Under the pieces are notes generated by a model. The model saw only the letters and a list, made by a program, of their open reading frames with translations. It did no database searches and was not told the origin of the DNA. A DNA stretch of 64,000 nt from Azospirillum fermentarium (GTDB lineage Bacteria; Pseudomonadota; Alphaproteobacteria; Azospirillales; Azospirillaceae). Positions 44,764 through 53,377 of this stretch are shown here, piece by piece (position 1 is the stretch's first letter; every line of letters begins with the position of its first letter). A program made the translations under genes and the position numbers. The DNA is taken from the NCBI RefSeq assembly GCF_025961205.1, contig NZ_JAOQNH010000001.1:1326001-1390000 (forward strand), read 5' to 3'.

Positions 44764-46353
44764 ATGACCCGTTCCGTGCTTTTGCTGGTTGCCTGCCTCG
44801 GCCTGGCCCTGGGCCTTGTTGGGGTTTCGTGGAGCACCCCCGCGGCGGCGGGGGCGCCGGTGGCCCTGGTGGTGGGCAACGGCGCCTATGTGGAAGCCGC
44901 CCCGTTGGCGAATCCGCCCAACGACGCCCGCGCCGTCGCCGCATCCCTCACCCGCCTCGGCTTCGAGGTGATCGAGGGCTACGACCTGGACAAGCGCGGG
45001 CTGGAGGCGGCGCTGCGCCGCTTCGGCGAGCGGGTGCCCAACGCCGACATCGCCTTCGCCTTCTTCGCCGGCCACGGGCTGCAGGTGGCGGGCAAGAACT
45101 ATCTGGTGCCGGTGGACGCCAAGCTGGTCCGCGAACAGGATCTGCGGTACGAGGCCGTGCCCATGGACACCCTGCTGGAAGAGATGCAGGGTGCCCGCAA
45201 GGTCCGCATCATGGTGCTGGACGCCTGCCGCAACAACCCGTTCGGCGACCGCATGGCGCGGTCCATGGGGGCGGGGCGCTCGGCGGCGGTGGGCCGCGGT
45301 CTGGCGCGGGTGGAGGGCTTGAGCGTCGATACGCTGGTGGCCTATGCCACCGCCGCCGACGACATCGCGCTCGACGGCAACGACAGCAACAGCCCCTTCA
45401 CCACGGCCCTGCTCCAGCACATGGAAACGCCGGGCCTGGACGTGCGGCTGCTGTTCGGGCGGGTGCGCGATTCGGTGATCTCTCAGACCAACGGCAAGCA
45501 GCAGCCGTTCATCTACGGCTCGCTCGGCGGGTCGGAGGTGATGCTGAAGCCCGGCCCCACCCAGGCCGCGGCAGCGGCGGCATCCGCCGGCGCGCCGGCC
45601 CGTCAGGCGGGGGCCCCGGCGGCGGACACCACGCTGGAGGTGGTGTTCTGGAACAGCATCAAGGACAGCGCCAACCCCGCCGATTTCACCGCCTATCTGG
45701 AACAATACCCCAACGGCGCCTTCGCTCCCCTGGCCCGCAACCGTCTGCGCGCCACCGGCGCGCAAGGGGGAACTGCCGGGACGGCGCCGGGCGGGGCGGC
45801 ACAGCCGCCGGCCCCGGCCGGCACGCGGGTGGCCCAGACGGTGACGCCCGTCCAGCTTTCCCCCGCCGGCCTGCCGCCCAGCATGGCCCCGGCACCCGCC
45901 GCCCCGGCGCCCGTGACGCAGACGGCGCCCGTGACGCAGACGGCGGCGCTGTCGCCCGCCGCGGTGCCGCCCACCGTCACCGGGGTCAACGGTGGCGGGG
46001 GCGAATGCCGCGCGGGGGAACGGCTCTTCGCCTTTTCCGACGATGCCTGGTATCCGGCCACCGTACGCGGACCGGCGGGGCGCCCCGGTTTCTGTGTGGT
46101 GCGCTTCGACGGCTATTCGGAGGACGAGGACGAGGTGGTTTCCCCCGACCGCATCCGTCCGTTCGCCGGCGGCGGCCCCGGCCTGCCGGTCGGGGCGTGC
46201 AGCGCCGGGGTGGCGGTGGTCGCCGAAAGCGATGCCGTCTGGTATCCCGCCACCATCGTCAAGGGCACGGCCCAGGGCTGCACCGTGCGCTACGACGATC
46301 CCGGCATCAACGGCGAGAGCCTGCCGCTGGCGCGGCTGCGGACCCGCCCGTAA
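44764..46353 (+). CDS. Caspase-like (peptidase C14) protein with two C-terminal Tudor-like repeats
   Basis: 529 residues with a signal peptide (to about residue 29, AAA-G). The caspase p20-like domain (residues ~30-245) has the catalytic dyad His104 (FAFFAGHGLQ) and Cys155 (VLDACRNNP). A linker segment W-N-S-I-K-D-S-A-N-P-A-D-F (about 295-335) is common in bacterial caspase-like proteins. A Pro/Ala/Thr linker (about 340-410) leads to two ~50-residue repeats (about 415-465 and 478-525), each with D-A/D-x-W-Y-P-A-T followed by V-R-F/Y-D, as in Tudor/agenet-type small barrels. By family it would be an Arg/Lys-specific cysteine protease, here exported. The 3' end overlaps the AI-2E gene. Confidence 0.85.
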   Translation: MTRSVLLLVACLGLALGLVGVSWSTPAAAGAPVALVVGNGAYVEAAPLANPPNDARAVAASLTRLGFEVIEGYDLDKRGLEAALRRFGERVPNADIAFAFFAGHGLQVAGKNYLVPVDAKLVREQDLRYEAVPMDTLLEEMQGARKVRIMVLDACRNNPFGDRMARSMGAGRSAAVGRGLARVEGLSVDTLVAYATAADDIALDGNDSNSPFTTALLQHMETPGLDVRLLFGRVRDSVISQTNGKQQPFIYGSLGGSEVMLKPGPTQAAAAAASAGAPARQAGAPAADTTLEVVFWNSIKDSANPADFTAYLEQYPNGAFAPLARNRLRATGAQGGTAGTAPGGAAQPPAPAGTRVAQTVTPVQLSPAGLPPSMAPAPAAPAPVTQTAPVTQTAALSPAAVPPTVTGVNGGGGECRAGERLFAFSDDAWYPATVRGPAGRPGFCVVRFDGYSEDEDEVVSPDRIRPFAGGGPGLPVGACSAGVAVVAESDAVWYPATIVKGTAQGCTVRYDDPGINGESLPLARLRTRP

Positions 46354-47467
46354 GCGGAACGGGCGGCGCCTGGCCCAGAACGGCGCCCACGGCCTTCAGC
46401 GGTCCGTGCGCGTCGCAGACGATCTTGAACACCGCCAGGATCGGCACCGCCAGCAGCGCCCCCGGCACCCCCCACATCCAGCCCCAGAACAGGATCGACA
46501 CGAACACCGCGATGGGGTTCAGCGCCAGCCGCCGCCCGACGATCAGCGGGGTGAGCACGTTGCCTTCCAGCGTGGTCAGGGCGACGAAAACCACCGGCGG
46601 CACCAGCATCTGGGCCGGGGTGTCGAAGGTCAGCGCGCCGGCCAGGGCCAGGATCACGGTCACCACGCCCGGCCCGATGAAGGGGATGTAGTTCAGCACC
46701 CCCGCCAGCGTGCCCCACAGGGCGGGGTTGGGCAGCCCCACCGCCCACATGGCCCCGGCGGTGGCCAGCCCCAGGCAGATGTTGATGATGGTGATGGTCG
46801 CCAGATAGGCGGCGATGTTCTGCTGCACCGTGGCGGCCAGCAGGGCGTAATGCACCCGGTCGTCCACCGACCGCATGGTGCCGATGACGGTTTCCAGGCT
46901 GATCCGCCCGCGCGCCAGGAAAAAGTACAGCAGCACCAGCATGATCACCACGTTGGCGATCACCGCTTCGGTGTGGCTCAGCACCTGGCGGGCCAGCGAC
47001 GGGCCGCGGATCACCACCTCCTGCGGGTTGGAGGGGCCGGCGATGGATTCGATCTGTTCCGACGCCTTGCGGGCGCGGTCCAGGCTTTCCCGGATGTCCG
47101 ACAGCTTGACCTGCAGGTCGTTGACCAGCCGCGGCATCCGCTCCACCCACGCGGCGGCGGGGATGCTGAGCGTGGTGAAGGCGACGCCCCCGGCGGTGCA
47201 CACGCCCACCACCACCACCGCCGCCCCCAGCCAGTCGGGCAGCCCGCAGCGGTACAGCCCCCGCACCACCGGGCGCAGCAGCAGGCTGAGCAGCAGCGCC
47301 AGACAGATGGGCAGCAGCACGTCGCGCCCGAAATAGACGGTGTAGAGCAGGGCCAGGATGAACAGCCCCACCACCCCCACCGTCAGCGCCGGGGGGCTGG
47401 GCCGGACGGGGGGCGGAACCCCGGCGGCGTCGGGGGCGGGAGCGGGGGAGGGCGCGGGATCGGTCAT
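46307..47467 (-). CDS. AI-2E family transporter (permease of the PerM/TqsA type)
   Basis: 386 residues with about eight membrane helices. The family features are the N-terminal two-helix pairs, a soluble helical region (about 100-165), and the conserved late block I-P-F-I-G-P, then T-L-E-G-N-V-L-T-P-L-I-V-G-R-R and L-A-L-N-P-I-A-V-F-V. Members export small molecules such as autoinducer-2 or act as sodium/proton antiporters; substrate unknown here. Its last 47 bases overlap the caspase-like gene on the other strand. Pro/Ala-rich tails on both ends are variable. Confidence 0.92.
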   Translation of the reverse strand: MTDPAPSPAPAPDAAGVPPPVRPSPPALTVGVVGLFILALLYTVYFGRDVLLPICLALLLSLLLRPVVRGLYRCGLPDWLGAAVVVVGVCTAGGVAFTTLSIPAAAWVERMPRLVNDLQVKLSDIRESLDRARKASEQIESIAGPSNPQEVVIRGPSLARQVLSHTEAVIANVVIMLVLLYFFLARGRISLETVIGTMRSVDDRVHYALLAATVQQNIAAYLATITIINICLGLATAGAMWAVGLPNPALWGTLAGVLNYIPFIGPGVVTVILALAGALTFDTPAQMLVPPVVFVALTTLEGNVLTPLIVGRRLALNPIAVFVSILFWGWMWGVPGALLAVPILAVFKIVCDAHGPLKAVGAVLGQAPPVPLTGGSAAAPAAGSRR

Positions 47468-47579
47468 GAAACCGGTAACGCGCCGGACGGCATTTGGTTC
47501 TCAGCCCGTTTGCCGCTTGACGGGGCATCCCCATATGGGTTGCCTGTGGTGCCATCGGACCAGAAGGGGAAGACAGACG

Positions 47580-48080
47580 ATGATGCGCGTGAGCCTGACC
47601 GGCCTTGCCGCCGGCCTGATGACGGCGGGGCTGCTGGCCGGGGCGGCGTCGGCGGAAACCGTGGGGTGCGTCGATACCGCCTTCAAGCTGCTGGGCGCCA
47701 ACCACAAGATCTGCATCGAGGCGTTCGACGATCCCGAAATTCCCGGCGTGGCCTGCCATCTGTCCCAGGCGCGGACGGGGGGGATTTCCGGTTCCCTGGG
47801 GCTGGCGGAAGACCCGTCGCGCTTCTCGCTGGCCTGCCGTCAGGTGGGGCCGATCACGCTTCCGGCCAAGCTGCCGGCCAAGAAGGAGGTGTTCGACGCC
47901 AGCACCGGCATCTTCTTCAAGGAAACCCGCGTGGTGCGGCTGTACGACAAGAAGCGCAACACGCTGGTGTACCTGTCCTATTCCACCAAGCTGGTGGACG
48001 GCAGCCCGATGAACGCCATCTCCAGCGTGCCGGTGATGCCGTGGACCGGCAACGCCCCCACCGCCGAGGTCCGCAACTAG
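47580..48080 (+). CDS. creA: CreA-family periplasmic protein
   Basis: 166 residues with a signal peptide (to about residue 25, ASA-E). The CreA pattern is evident: I-E-A-F-D-D-P-E-I-P-G-V-A-C-H-L-S-Q-A, then E-D-P-S-R-F-S-L-A-C-R-Q-V-G-P-I, and L-V-Y-L-S-Y-S-T-K-L-V-D-G-S-P. The conserved cysteines are in V-A-C-H and L-A-C-R. Function unknown in the family. Two start ATGs (47580, 47583) follow an AGGGGAAG site. Convergent with the aspartoacylase-like gene, 5 bases apart. Confidence 0.93.
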   Translation: MMRVSLTGLAAGLMTAGLLAGAASAETVGCVDTAFKLLGANHKICIEAFDDPEIPGVACHLSQARTGGISGSLGLAEDPSRFSLACRQVGPITLPAKLPAKKEVFDASTGIFFKETRVVRLYDKKRNTLVYLSYSTKLVDGSPMNAISSVPVMPWTGNAPTAEVRN

Positions 48081-48085
48081 GGGGG

Positions 48086-49054
48086 CTAACCCTCCAGATA
48101 ACCCAGCCGCACCGCCGTCTGCCCGACATGCACCCGGCGGGCCGGCATGATCATCACGCAGGCGTCGTAGGGGGTGGCCACCGGCTCCGCCCCGTCATAG
48201 GCGATGACGGTCCCGCGGACGGGGACCACCTCCATCCCCGCCAGCGGCTGGGTGAAGGCGAAACGCCCGGTGGCGGCGGTGACGGTGTGGGTGACGGTGA
48301 CGAACCGCTGGGGTGGGGCGGGGGATGCCGCCAGCCCGGCGGCCAGCGGTTCGGGCAGGCGGTCCCTGTCCAGCATGTCCAGCGCCAGCAGGAAACGCAG
48401 GCACGCGGTCTCGGCCATCGCCGCGGTTTCCGGCCGCCAGTGCTGGCCGCATTCCACCAGGACGGCGGCGGCCGTGCCGCCGGGATCGGCGAAGGGGCCG
48501 TGTTCGATCAGCCGCCGGCCCGCGGCGTGCCCCGCATCGGCCACCACCCAGCCGGGCGCGCCCATGCGCCGGGCGAGTTCCCGCCCGCGGGGCTGCATGC
48601 CGCACAGGATCATCGGCGGCGATTCGCCACCCATGGAATGAAGGTCCAGCAGGGCGTCGGCGGATTCATAGAAGGGGCGCAACTGCCGCGCCCGGCGCAG
48701 CTCCTGGCTGGTGCGCGGCCCGTCCAGCACGCTGCCGGTCCACAGGCGGTTCATGTCCTCGTCCAGGAAACGGCTGGCATAGGGATGAGCGGGATCGAAA
48801 CGGTGATAGGCGGCGGTGTTCGCCAGAACCAGCGTCAGGCGCCCCCGCGCAGGCCGCAGCCCCAGCCGCAGCAGCCGTCCGATGGCCGCCGCCCCGGCGA
48901 TCTCGTTGCCGTGCAGGATGGCGTTGATCAGCGCATGGGGCCCCGGACGTCCGCTGTCCAGGGCCGTGACGTAATCGATGCCGCTGTTGCCGCGCCGGTA
49001 GGGCGCGATGTCGGTGGGCGTGACCGGAATGACGGGGCTGACGATCGGGAACAA
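48086..49054 (-). CDS. Succinylglutamate desuccinylase/aspartoacylase-family zinc hydrolase
   Basis: 322 residues if started at TTG 49054. Zinc-site motifs are present: L-H-G-N-E-I-A-G near residue 57 (H, E), and D-L-H-S-M-G-G (H) near residue 143. The C-terminal glutamate is in V-L-V-E-C-G-Q-H. Members deacylate N-acyl amino acids (AstE/ASPA fold). No ATG or GTG lies in frame between the upstream small gene and the conserved region, so TTG 49054 is a provisional start with no clear ribosome-binding site. It is downstream of two small-protein genes on the same strand. Confidence 0.8.
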   Translation of the reverse strand: MFPIVSPVIPVTPTDIAPYRRGNSGIDYVTALDSGRPGPHALINAILHGNEIAGAAAIGRLLRLGLRPARGRLTLVLANTAAYHRFDPAHPYASRFLDEDMNRLWTGSVLDGPRTSQELRRARQLRPFYESADALLDLHSMGGESPPMILCGMQPRGRELARRMGAPGWVVADAGHAAGRRLIEHGPFADPGGTAAAVLVECGQHWRPETAAMAETACLRFLLALDMLDRDRLPEPLAAGLAASPAPPQRFVTVTHTVTAATGRFAFTQPLAGMEVVPVRGTVIAYDGAEPVATPYDACVMIMPARRVHVGQTAVRLGYLEG

Positions 49055-49158
49055 GGGGGGGAGCGTCCGGCGCTGGGCTGGGGCCTTGTGGTCAAGGCCG
49101 GTGTCGGGGGCTTGGCGCCCCGAGTATGTCCAACGCCCGTCCGTGATGCCAGCCCCCG

Positions 49159-49368
49159 TCAGAACAGTTCCACCTCGTCGTCGTCGGTTCCGGCGCGCGT
49201 CCCGAAGGACGCGGCGATCTGCCCGTCCTCGCCCAGGATGGTGATCGGCATGTCCTGCGCGTCGGCGGCGATCTGCAGCGCCAGTTCCATCAGGGCCGCA
49301 TGGCTGCTGGCCACGTGAATGTGGGACTGGCGGCGCAGGGCGGGGATCAGGGTGACGCTGACGCACAT
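49159..49368 (-). CDS. Small protein of unknown function (69 aa)
   Basis: 69 residues starting M-C-V-S-V-T-L-I-P-A-L-R-R-Q and ending D-D-D-E-V-E-L-F. It has an excellent AAAGGAG site 8 bases before the ATG. The middle (M-E-L-A-L-Q-I-A-A-D-A-Q-D) is helical, the end acidic. No signal peptide or membrane segment. It lies 55 bases after another tiny gene and before the aspartoacylase-like gene. I recognise no family. Confidence 0.65.
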   Translation of the reverse strand: MCVSVTLIPALRRQSHIHVASSHAALMELALQIAADAQDMPITILGEDGQIAASFGTRAGTDDDEVELF

Positions 49369-49423
49369 GGTGGCGGCTCCTTTGGCGAAGAGGACGGGGT
49401 GGACAGGGGGACGTGCGTCCCCC

Positions 49424-49609
49424 TCAGTTCCCGGCCCAGGTCGGGCGGATCAGGGGCGGCAGTGGGGGCAGGGGTTTGCCGGCCACGCCGTATTCCAGCT
49501 TTGCCGCGGCGGTGAACAGATACAGGCGGTTCTGATCCGACTCGCTCATGGCCAGATGGCGCAGGCGTTCGGCGATTTGCAGCATTTCATTGCAGTTGTT
49601 CAGTTCCAT
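49424..49609 (-). CDS. Small protein of unknown function (61 aa)
   Basis: 61 residues: a helical N-terminal half (E-M-L-Q-I-A-E-R-L-R-H-L-A-M-S-E-S-D) and a Pro-rich tail (P-L-P-P-L-P-P-L-I-R-P-T-W-A-G-N). GGAGGACGATC precedes the ATG, an ideal spacing. It is the first gene of a likely three-gene minus-strand unit, and the 480-base region upstream (49610-50089) probably holds its promoter. Unknown family. Confidence 0.65.
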   Translation of the reverse strand: MELNNCNEMLQIAERLRHLAMSESDQNRLYLFTAAAKLEYGVAGKPLPPLPPLIRPTWAGN

Positions 49610-50089
49610 GATCGTCCTCCGGCCGGGTGCCAGCTTTTTGATGCCAATGACGGGAAGAAGCGTGCTCCAGGGTTGTTGCGGGCCGTTCGTGGTTTATTGG
49701 GGCTCCGTGGTCCGCAATTCCTGGTGTTTGCTTCGATTTTTTCCGGTGTTTGCTTTTCTCATCGTTCCTTGATTTGGTAAAAGCAAAGCCCGTGCCGGTT
49801 TTGAACACTAATAAAATCGGCGTAGTTTCCGTATGGTCTTTGGGGCTAACTGTTTGCTCACATTGGTTTTTGGCGGCAAAAAACGGTGAAGCGCCGTTAA
49901 CCATTGCGGTGCGCAGGCTGCGGCAGGCGCTGTGCGGTTTCCGTCTTGCTGTGCATTTTGCGATTCCGGCGCCGGCGCCGGTGCGGATTGTGACGGTTTT
50001 CCATCGACGCACGGCGGCAAAGGGGCTATAGCCAAAGCTTATCCCGGTGACACATGGGTATGCGCCCCAACCGCGGGGCCGGGGGAACG
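49610..50089. other. Long divergent intergenic region with an A/T-rich centre
   Basis: 480 bases between the 61-residue gene and N-formylglutamate amidohydrolase. Lower GC than its neighbours between about 49620 and 49900. It contains a 9-bp inverted repeat, TTTGCTTTT (49749-49757) and AAAAGCAAA (49779-49787), with a 21-base loop. Promoters for both directions are expected here. No gene was found. Confidence 0.5.
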
Positions 50090-50956
50090 ATGAGCTTTGT
50101 GATCGAGGATGTCCTCGTTCGCCATGATCCGGCGGGCCGGCGCGTGCCGGTTCTGTTCGATTCGCCCCACAGCGGCACCGTCTACCCCGCCGGCTTCACC
50201 TTCGCCTGCCCGCTGGTCCTGCTGCGCCAGACCGAAGACGCCTATGTGGACGAGCTGTTCGCCGCAGCACCCGAAGCCGGGGTGACGCTGCTGGCGGCCT
50301 TGTTCGCGCGTGCGTGCGTGGACGTCAACCGGGCGGTGGACGACATCGACCCGGCGATTCTGGACGGGGCGTGGCCGGACCCGCTGCGCCCGTCACCGCG
50401 CAGCGCCCATGGGCTGGGGCTGATCCGCACCCTGTGCCGTCCGGGCGTGCCGCTGTACGACGGCCGCCTGCCGGTGGCGGAGGTGGCGGAGCGCATCGCC
50501 CGCTATTACCACCCCTATCATTTCCAGGTGTCGAGCGTGCTGGACGGGCTGGCCGTCCGTTTTGGCGGGGTGTGGCATGTGAACTGCCATTCCATGCCGT
50601 CGCGTCTGGGCTGGGACAGCCCGCGGCCCGTGGGGGTGGATTTCGTCGTCGGCGACCGCGACGGGGCCAGCAGCGAGCCGGAATTCGTCGCCTTCATCGC
50701 CGCCGAATTGCGCGGCATGGGCTATACGGTGGCCGTCAACACCCCGTTCAAGGGGGTGGAACTGGTCAGCCGCTACGCCAACCCGGCGCGCAACCGCCAT
50801 TCCGTGCAGCTTGAGATCAACCGCAGCCTTTATATGGATGAGGAGACGCTCCAGCGCCACGCCGGCTTCGAGCCGCTGCGCCGGTCGCTGTCCACCCTGG
50901 CCGCGCGCATCGCCGATTACGCCGAGGCCAACGTGGCCCGCCGAGCGGCGGAATAG
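50090..50956 (+). CDS. N-formylglutamate amidohydrolase family protein
   Basis: 288 residues. The N-terminal metal-site motif F-D-S-P-H-S-G-T, then V-D-V-N-R-A, N-C-H-S-M-P-S in the middle, and the late E-I-N-R-S-L-Y-M are the family pattern (HutG/NFGase fold). It hydrolyses N-formylglutamate in the histidine-utilisation route, or a related acyl amino acid. No hut genes are in the window, so the substrate is uncertain. ATG 50090 is preferred to 50054, giving the standard N-terminus. A terminator follows. Confidence 0.88.
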   Translation: MSFVIEDVLVRHDPAGRRVPVLFDSPHSGTVYPAGFTFACPLVLLRQTEDAYVDELFAAAPEAGVTLLAALFARACVDVNRAVDDIDPAILDGAWPDPLRPSPRSAHGLGLIRTLCRPGVPLYDGRLPVAEVAERIARYYHPYHFQVSSVLDGLAVRFGGVWHVNCHSMPSRLGWDSPRPVGVDFVVGDRDGASSEPEFVAFIAAELRGMGYTVAVNTPFKGVELVSRYANPARNRHSVQLEINRSLYMDEETLQRHAGFEPLRRSLSTLAARIADYAEANVARRAAE

Positions 50957-50962
50957 CACACC

Positions 50963-50993
50963 AAAAAGGCCCCGCCGGTGGACGGGGCCTTTA
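50963..50993. terminator. Bidirectional terminator
   Basis: Arms AAAGGCCCCG/CGGGGCCTTT with an 8-base loop between convergent genes. There is an A-tract on the left and a short T-tract on the right. Confidence 0.85.
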
Positions 50994-51008
50994 TCCTGTG
51001 GCAGGCGT

Positions 51009-51215
51009 TCAGTGCCCGCGGTTCCGGGCGATGGCGGCGTCGCGCTTGTTGTAGTGGGACACCACCTGCCCGAAAATATAGCCCAGCGAACCGAAGAAGA
51101 TGATCCAGCCGACCACGTAGAAGGCCGAGTCCACCGCCCGCGACGCCGCGAACAGGCCGAAGAAGCCGAGCAGGCCGATGAGCCCGCCGCTGATCCACTT
51201 GCCAGTACCCGCCAC
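51009..51215 (-). CDS. Small two-helix membrane protein
   Basis: 68 residues from GTG 51215, with AGGAGA 6 bases upstream; TTG 51221 is too close to the site. Two hydrophobic segments (I-S-G-G-L-I-G-L-L-G-F-F-G-L-F and F-Y-V-V-G-W-I-I-F-F-G-S-L-G-Y-I-F-G) are followed by a charged C-terminus (N-K-R-D-A-A-I-A-R-N-R-G-H). Function unknown. Convergent with N-formylglutamate amidohydrolase; the terminator between them serves both. Confidence 0.75.
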   Translation of the reverse strand: MAGTGKWISGGLIGLLGFFGLFAASRAVDSAFYVVGWIIFFGSLGYIFGQVVSHYNKRDAAIARNRGH

Positions 51216-51513
51216 GCCCAATCTCCTGTCTGTCTCGTAAGGAATGCCGATACCCGCCGCCGCGGGCCTGTCGGGTGCGGAGTGTGCGATATGGTCGCAG
51301 GCAAATCAATCCGCATTCCCACCACCGGCGCTCAAGTTTGCCACGAATTCCCCTCGCCACCGCCGTCATGTTCGGAATGTTCGTTGCGCGGTTAAGATAT
51401 TTGCATACGGAACCGTCTTTTTGGCATCATTCCTTCCGATGGACCTTTCGGGGCATGATGCCCGGATCGGCGACAGGCAAAGCGCGGCATCAAGCGCTGG
51501 AGGATATGGGAAA

Positions 51514-52884
51514 ATGACCGTTATCGGGAACTCGGCGGCCAGCCGGGACAAGGCGTTCTGTTTCCACCCCTACACCAACCTGAAAGCCCACGAGACCACC
51601 GGCCCGACCATCATCGAGCGCGGCCAGGGTGTCCGCGTCTTCGACGATTCCGGCAAGGAATACATCGAGGGGCTGGCCAGCCTGTGGTGCGTGTCGCTGG
51701 GCTTCGACGAGGAACGCCTGATCGACGCGGCGGTGCGCCAGATGCGCAAGCTGCCGACCTACCACGTCTTCAGCCACAAATCCCACGAAGCCGCCATCGA
51801 CCTGTCGGAAGCGCTGATCAAGATGGCGCCGGTCCCGATGTCGAAGGTCTTCTTCGCCAATTCCGGGTCGGAAGCCAACGACACCGCCATCAAGCTGATC
51901 TGGTACTACAACAACGCGCTCGGACGCCCTGAGAAGAAGAAGATCATCTCGCGGCAGAAGGCGTATCACGGGGTGACCGTGGCGGCGGCCAGCCTGACCG
52001 GCCTGCCCAACAACCACCGCGATTTCGACCTGCCCATCGCGCGCATCCTGCACGCCGACTGCCCCCACCACTACCGCTTCGCCGAAGAGGGGGAGAGCGA
52101 GGAGGACTTCGCCACCCGTCTGGCCGACAACCTGGAAAAGCTGATCCTGGCCGAAGGGCCGGAGACCATTGCCGCCATGTTCGCCGAGCCGATCATGGGG
52201 GCCGGCGGCGTGATCGTCCCGCCCGCCACGTATTTCGACAAGATCCAGGCGGTGTTGAAGAAGTACGACATCCTGCTGGTGGCGGACGAGGTGATCTGCG
52301 GCTTCCACCGCACCGGCAACGCCTGGGGCAGCCAGACCTTCGGCCTGAAGCCCGACATCCTGACCTGCGCCAAGGCGCTGTCGTCGGGCTATCTGCCGAT
52401 TTCGGCGGTGATGGTGTCGGAGGCGGTCTATCAGGCGTGTGTGACGGAGAGCGAGAAGATCGGCATCTTCGGCCACGGCTACACCTATTCCGCCCATCCG
52501 GTGTCGGCGGCGGTGGCGCTGGAAACCCTGAAGATCTATGAGGAGCGCGACACGCTGGGCCATGTGCGCGCCGTGGCCCCGCGGCTTCAGGCGGGCTTGC
52601 GCGGCCTGCTCAGCCACCCGCTGGTGGGCGAGGCCCGCGGGGTGGGGCTGATCGGTGCGGTGGAACTGGTGGCGGACAAGGACACCCGCGCCGCCTTCGA
52701 TCCCAAGGCCGGGGTGGGGGCCAAGGTGTCGGCGCTGTGCCAGGAACACGGCCTGATCATCCGCGCCATGGGCGACACCATCGCCGTGTGCCCGCCGCTG
52801 ATCATCGCCGAGGACGAGATCGACACGCTGTTCACCCGCCTGCGCACCGCGCTGGACGCGGCGCTGCCGCTGGTGAAGGGCTGA
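51514..52884 (+). CDS. Class III (omega) aminotransferase, PLP-dependent
   Basis: 456 residues. PLP motifs: N-S-G-S-E-A-N-D-T-A near residue 117, L-L-V-A-D-E-V-I-C-G-F-H-R-T-G-N (Asp) near residue 253, and the Schiff-base Lys in C-A-K-A-L-S-S-G-Y-L-P. The subfamily resembles pyruvate-dependent omega-amino acid or amine transaminases (beta-alanine/putrescine/taurine type); I cannot fix the substrate. GGAGG lies about 10 bases upstream of ATG 51514. A terminator follows; the next genes are an unrelated efflux unit. Confidence 0.92.
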   Translation: MTVIGNSAASRDKAFCFHPYTNLKAHETTGPTIIERGQGVRVFDDSGKEYIEGLASLWCVSLGFDEERLIDAAVRQMRKLPTYHVFSHKSHEAAIDLSEALIKMAPVPMSKVFFANSGSEANDTAIKLIWYYNNALGRPEKKKIISRQKAYHGVTVAAASLTGLPNNHRDFDLPIARILHADCPHHYRFAEEGESEEDFATRLADNLEKLILAEGPETIAAMFAEPIMGAGGVIVPPATYFDKIQAVLKKYDILLVADEVICGFHRTGNAWGSQTFGLKPDILTCAKALSSGYLPISAVMVSEAVYQACVTESEKIGIFGHGYTYSAHPVSAAVALETLKIYEERDTLGHVRAVAPRLQAGLRGLLSHPLVGEARGVGLIGAVELVADKDTRAAFDPKAGVGAKVSALCQEHGLIIRAMGDTIAVCPPLIIAEDEIDTLFTRLRTALDAALPLVKG

Positions 52885-52896
52885 TTTCACCCTGTT

Positions 52897-52928
52897 TCCC
52901 CTCTCCCCACCGGGGAGAGGGGGATTTT
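52897..52928 (+). terminator. Terminator of the aminotransferase gene
   Basis: Twelve-bp arms TCCCCTCTCCCC/GGGGAGAGGGGA (52897-52908, 52912-52923), 3-base loop, then TTTTCC. Confidence 0.85.
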
Positions 52929-52947
52929 CCATCCGCGCCGCGTCTTG

Positions 52948-52975
52948 AAAAGATACCGCTCGGTCGGTATCTTTT
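52948..52975 (+). promoter_or_regulatory. Palindromic TetR operator overlapping the promoter of the SMR-tetR unit
   Basis: Perfect 11-bp arms AAAAGATACCG and CGGTATCTTTT with a 6-base centre. TTGAAA (52945-52950) and TATCTT (52968-52973), 17 bases apart, make a promoter inside the palindrome. A bound repressor would block it. The TetR gene at 53378 is the natural candidate. Confidence 0.8.
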
Positions 52976-53007
52976 GCCGTCACCGTGCAACGGGAGGGGC
53001 AGCGGGC

Positions 53008-53352
53008 ATGAACGCATCGGTCACGGCCTATGGCTTCCTGGCGGCGGCCATCAGTTGCGAGGTGGTGGGCACCGCGCTGCTGCAGCGGTCCGACCAGTTC
53101 TCGCGGCTGCTGCCGGGGGTGGGGACGGTGCTGTTTTACGCCCTGTCGTTCTATTGCCTGTCCCACGCGTTGAAGGTCTTGCCGCTGGGCATCGCCTATG
53201 CGATCTGGAGCGGGGTGGGGATCGTCGTCACCGCGTTGATCGGCGTGGCGCTGTTCCGCCAGAGCCTGGACCTTCCGGCGCTGGCGGGCATCGGGCTGAT
53301 CATCGCCGGGGTGGTGGTGATCAACGCCTTTTCCCGGAGCAGCGCCCACTGA
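53008..53352 (+). CDS. SMR-family small multidrug/guanidinium-type exporter
   Basis: 114 residues, four membrane helices. The essential glutamate is in A-A-I-S-C-E-V-V-G-T (Glu18), and the family motif L-G-I-A-Y-A-I-W-S-G-V-G is intact. The W-S-G-V-G segment leans towards the EmrE-type drug exporters, but Gdx-type cannot be excluded. It is read with the downstream tetR gene from a promoter buried in a palindromic operator, so it is probably inducible by its substrate. Confidence 0.92.
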   Translation: MNASVTAYGFLAAAISCEVVGTALLQRSDQFSRLLPGVGTVLFYALSFYCLSHALKVLPLGIAYAIWSGVGIVVTALIGVALFRQSLDLPALAGIGLIIAGVVVINAFSRSSAH

Positions 53353-53377
53353 CCGACGGACCGATCCAGGGAGCCTC

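Noticed and set aside
49055-49366. Upstream extension of the aspartoacylase-like gene
   Set aside because: It would overlap the small gene at 49159-49368, which has its own excellent start, and the extension lacks family sequence.
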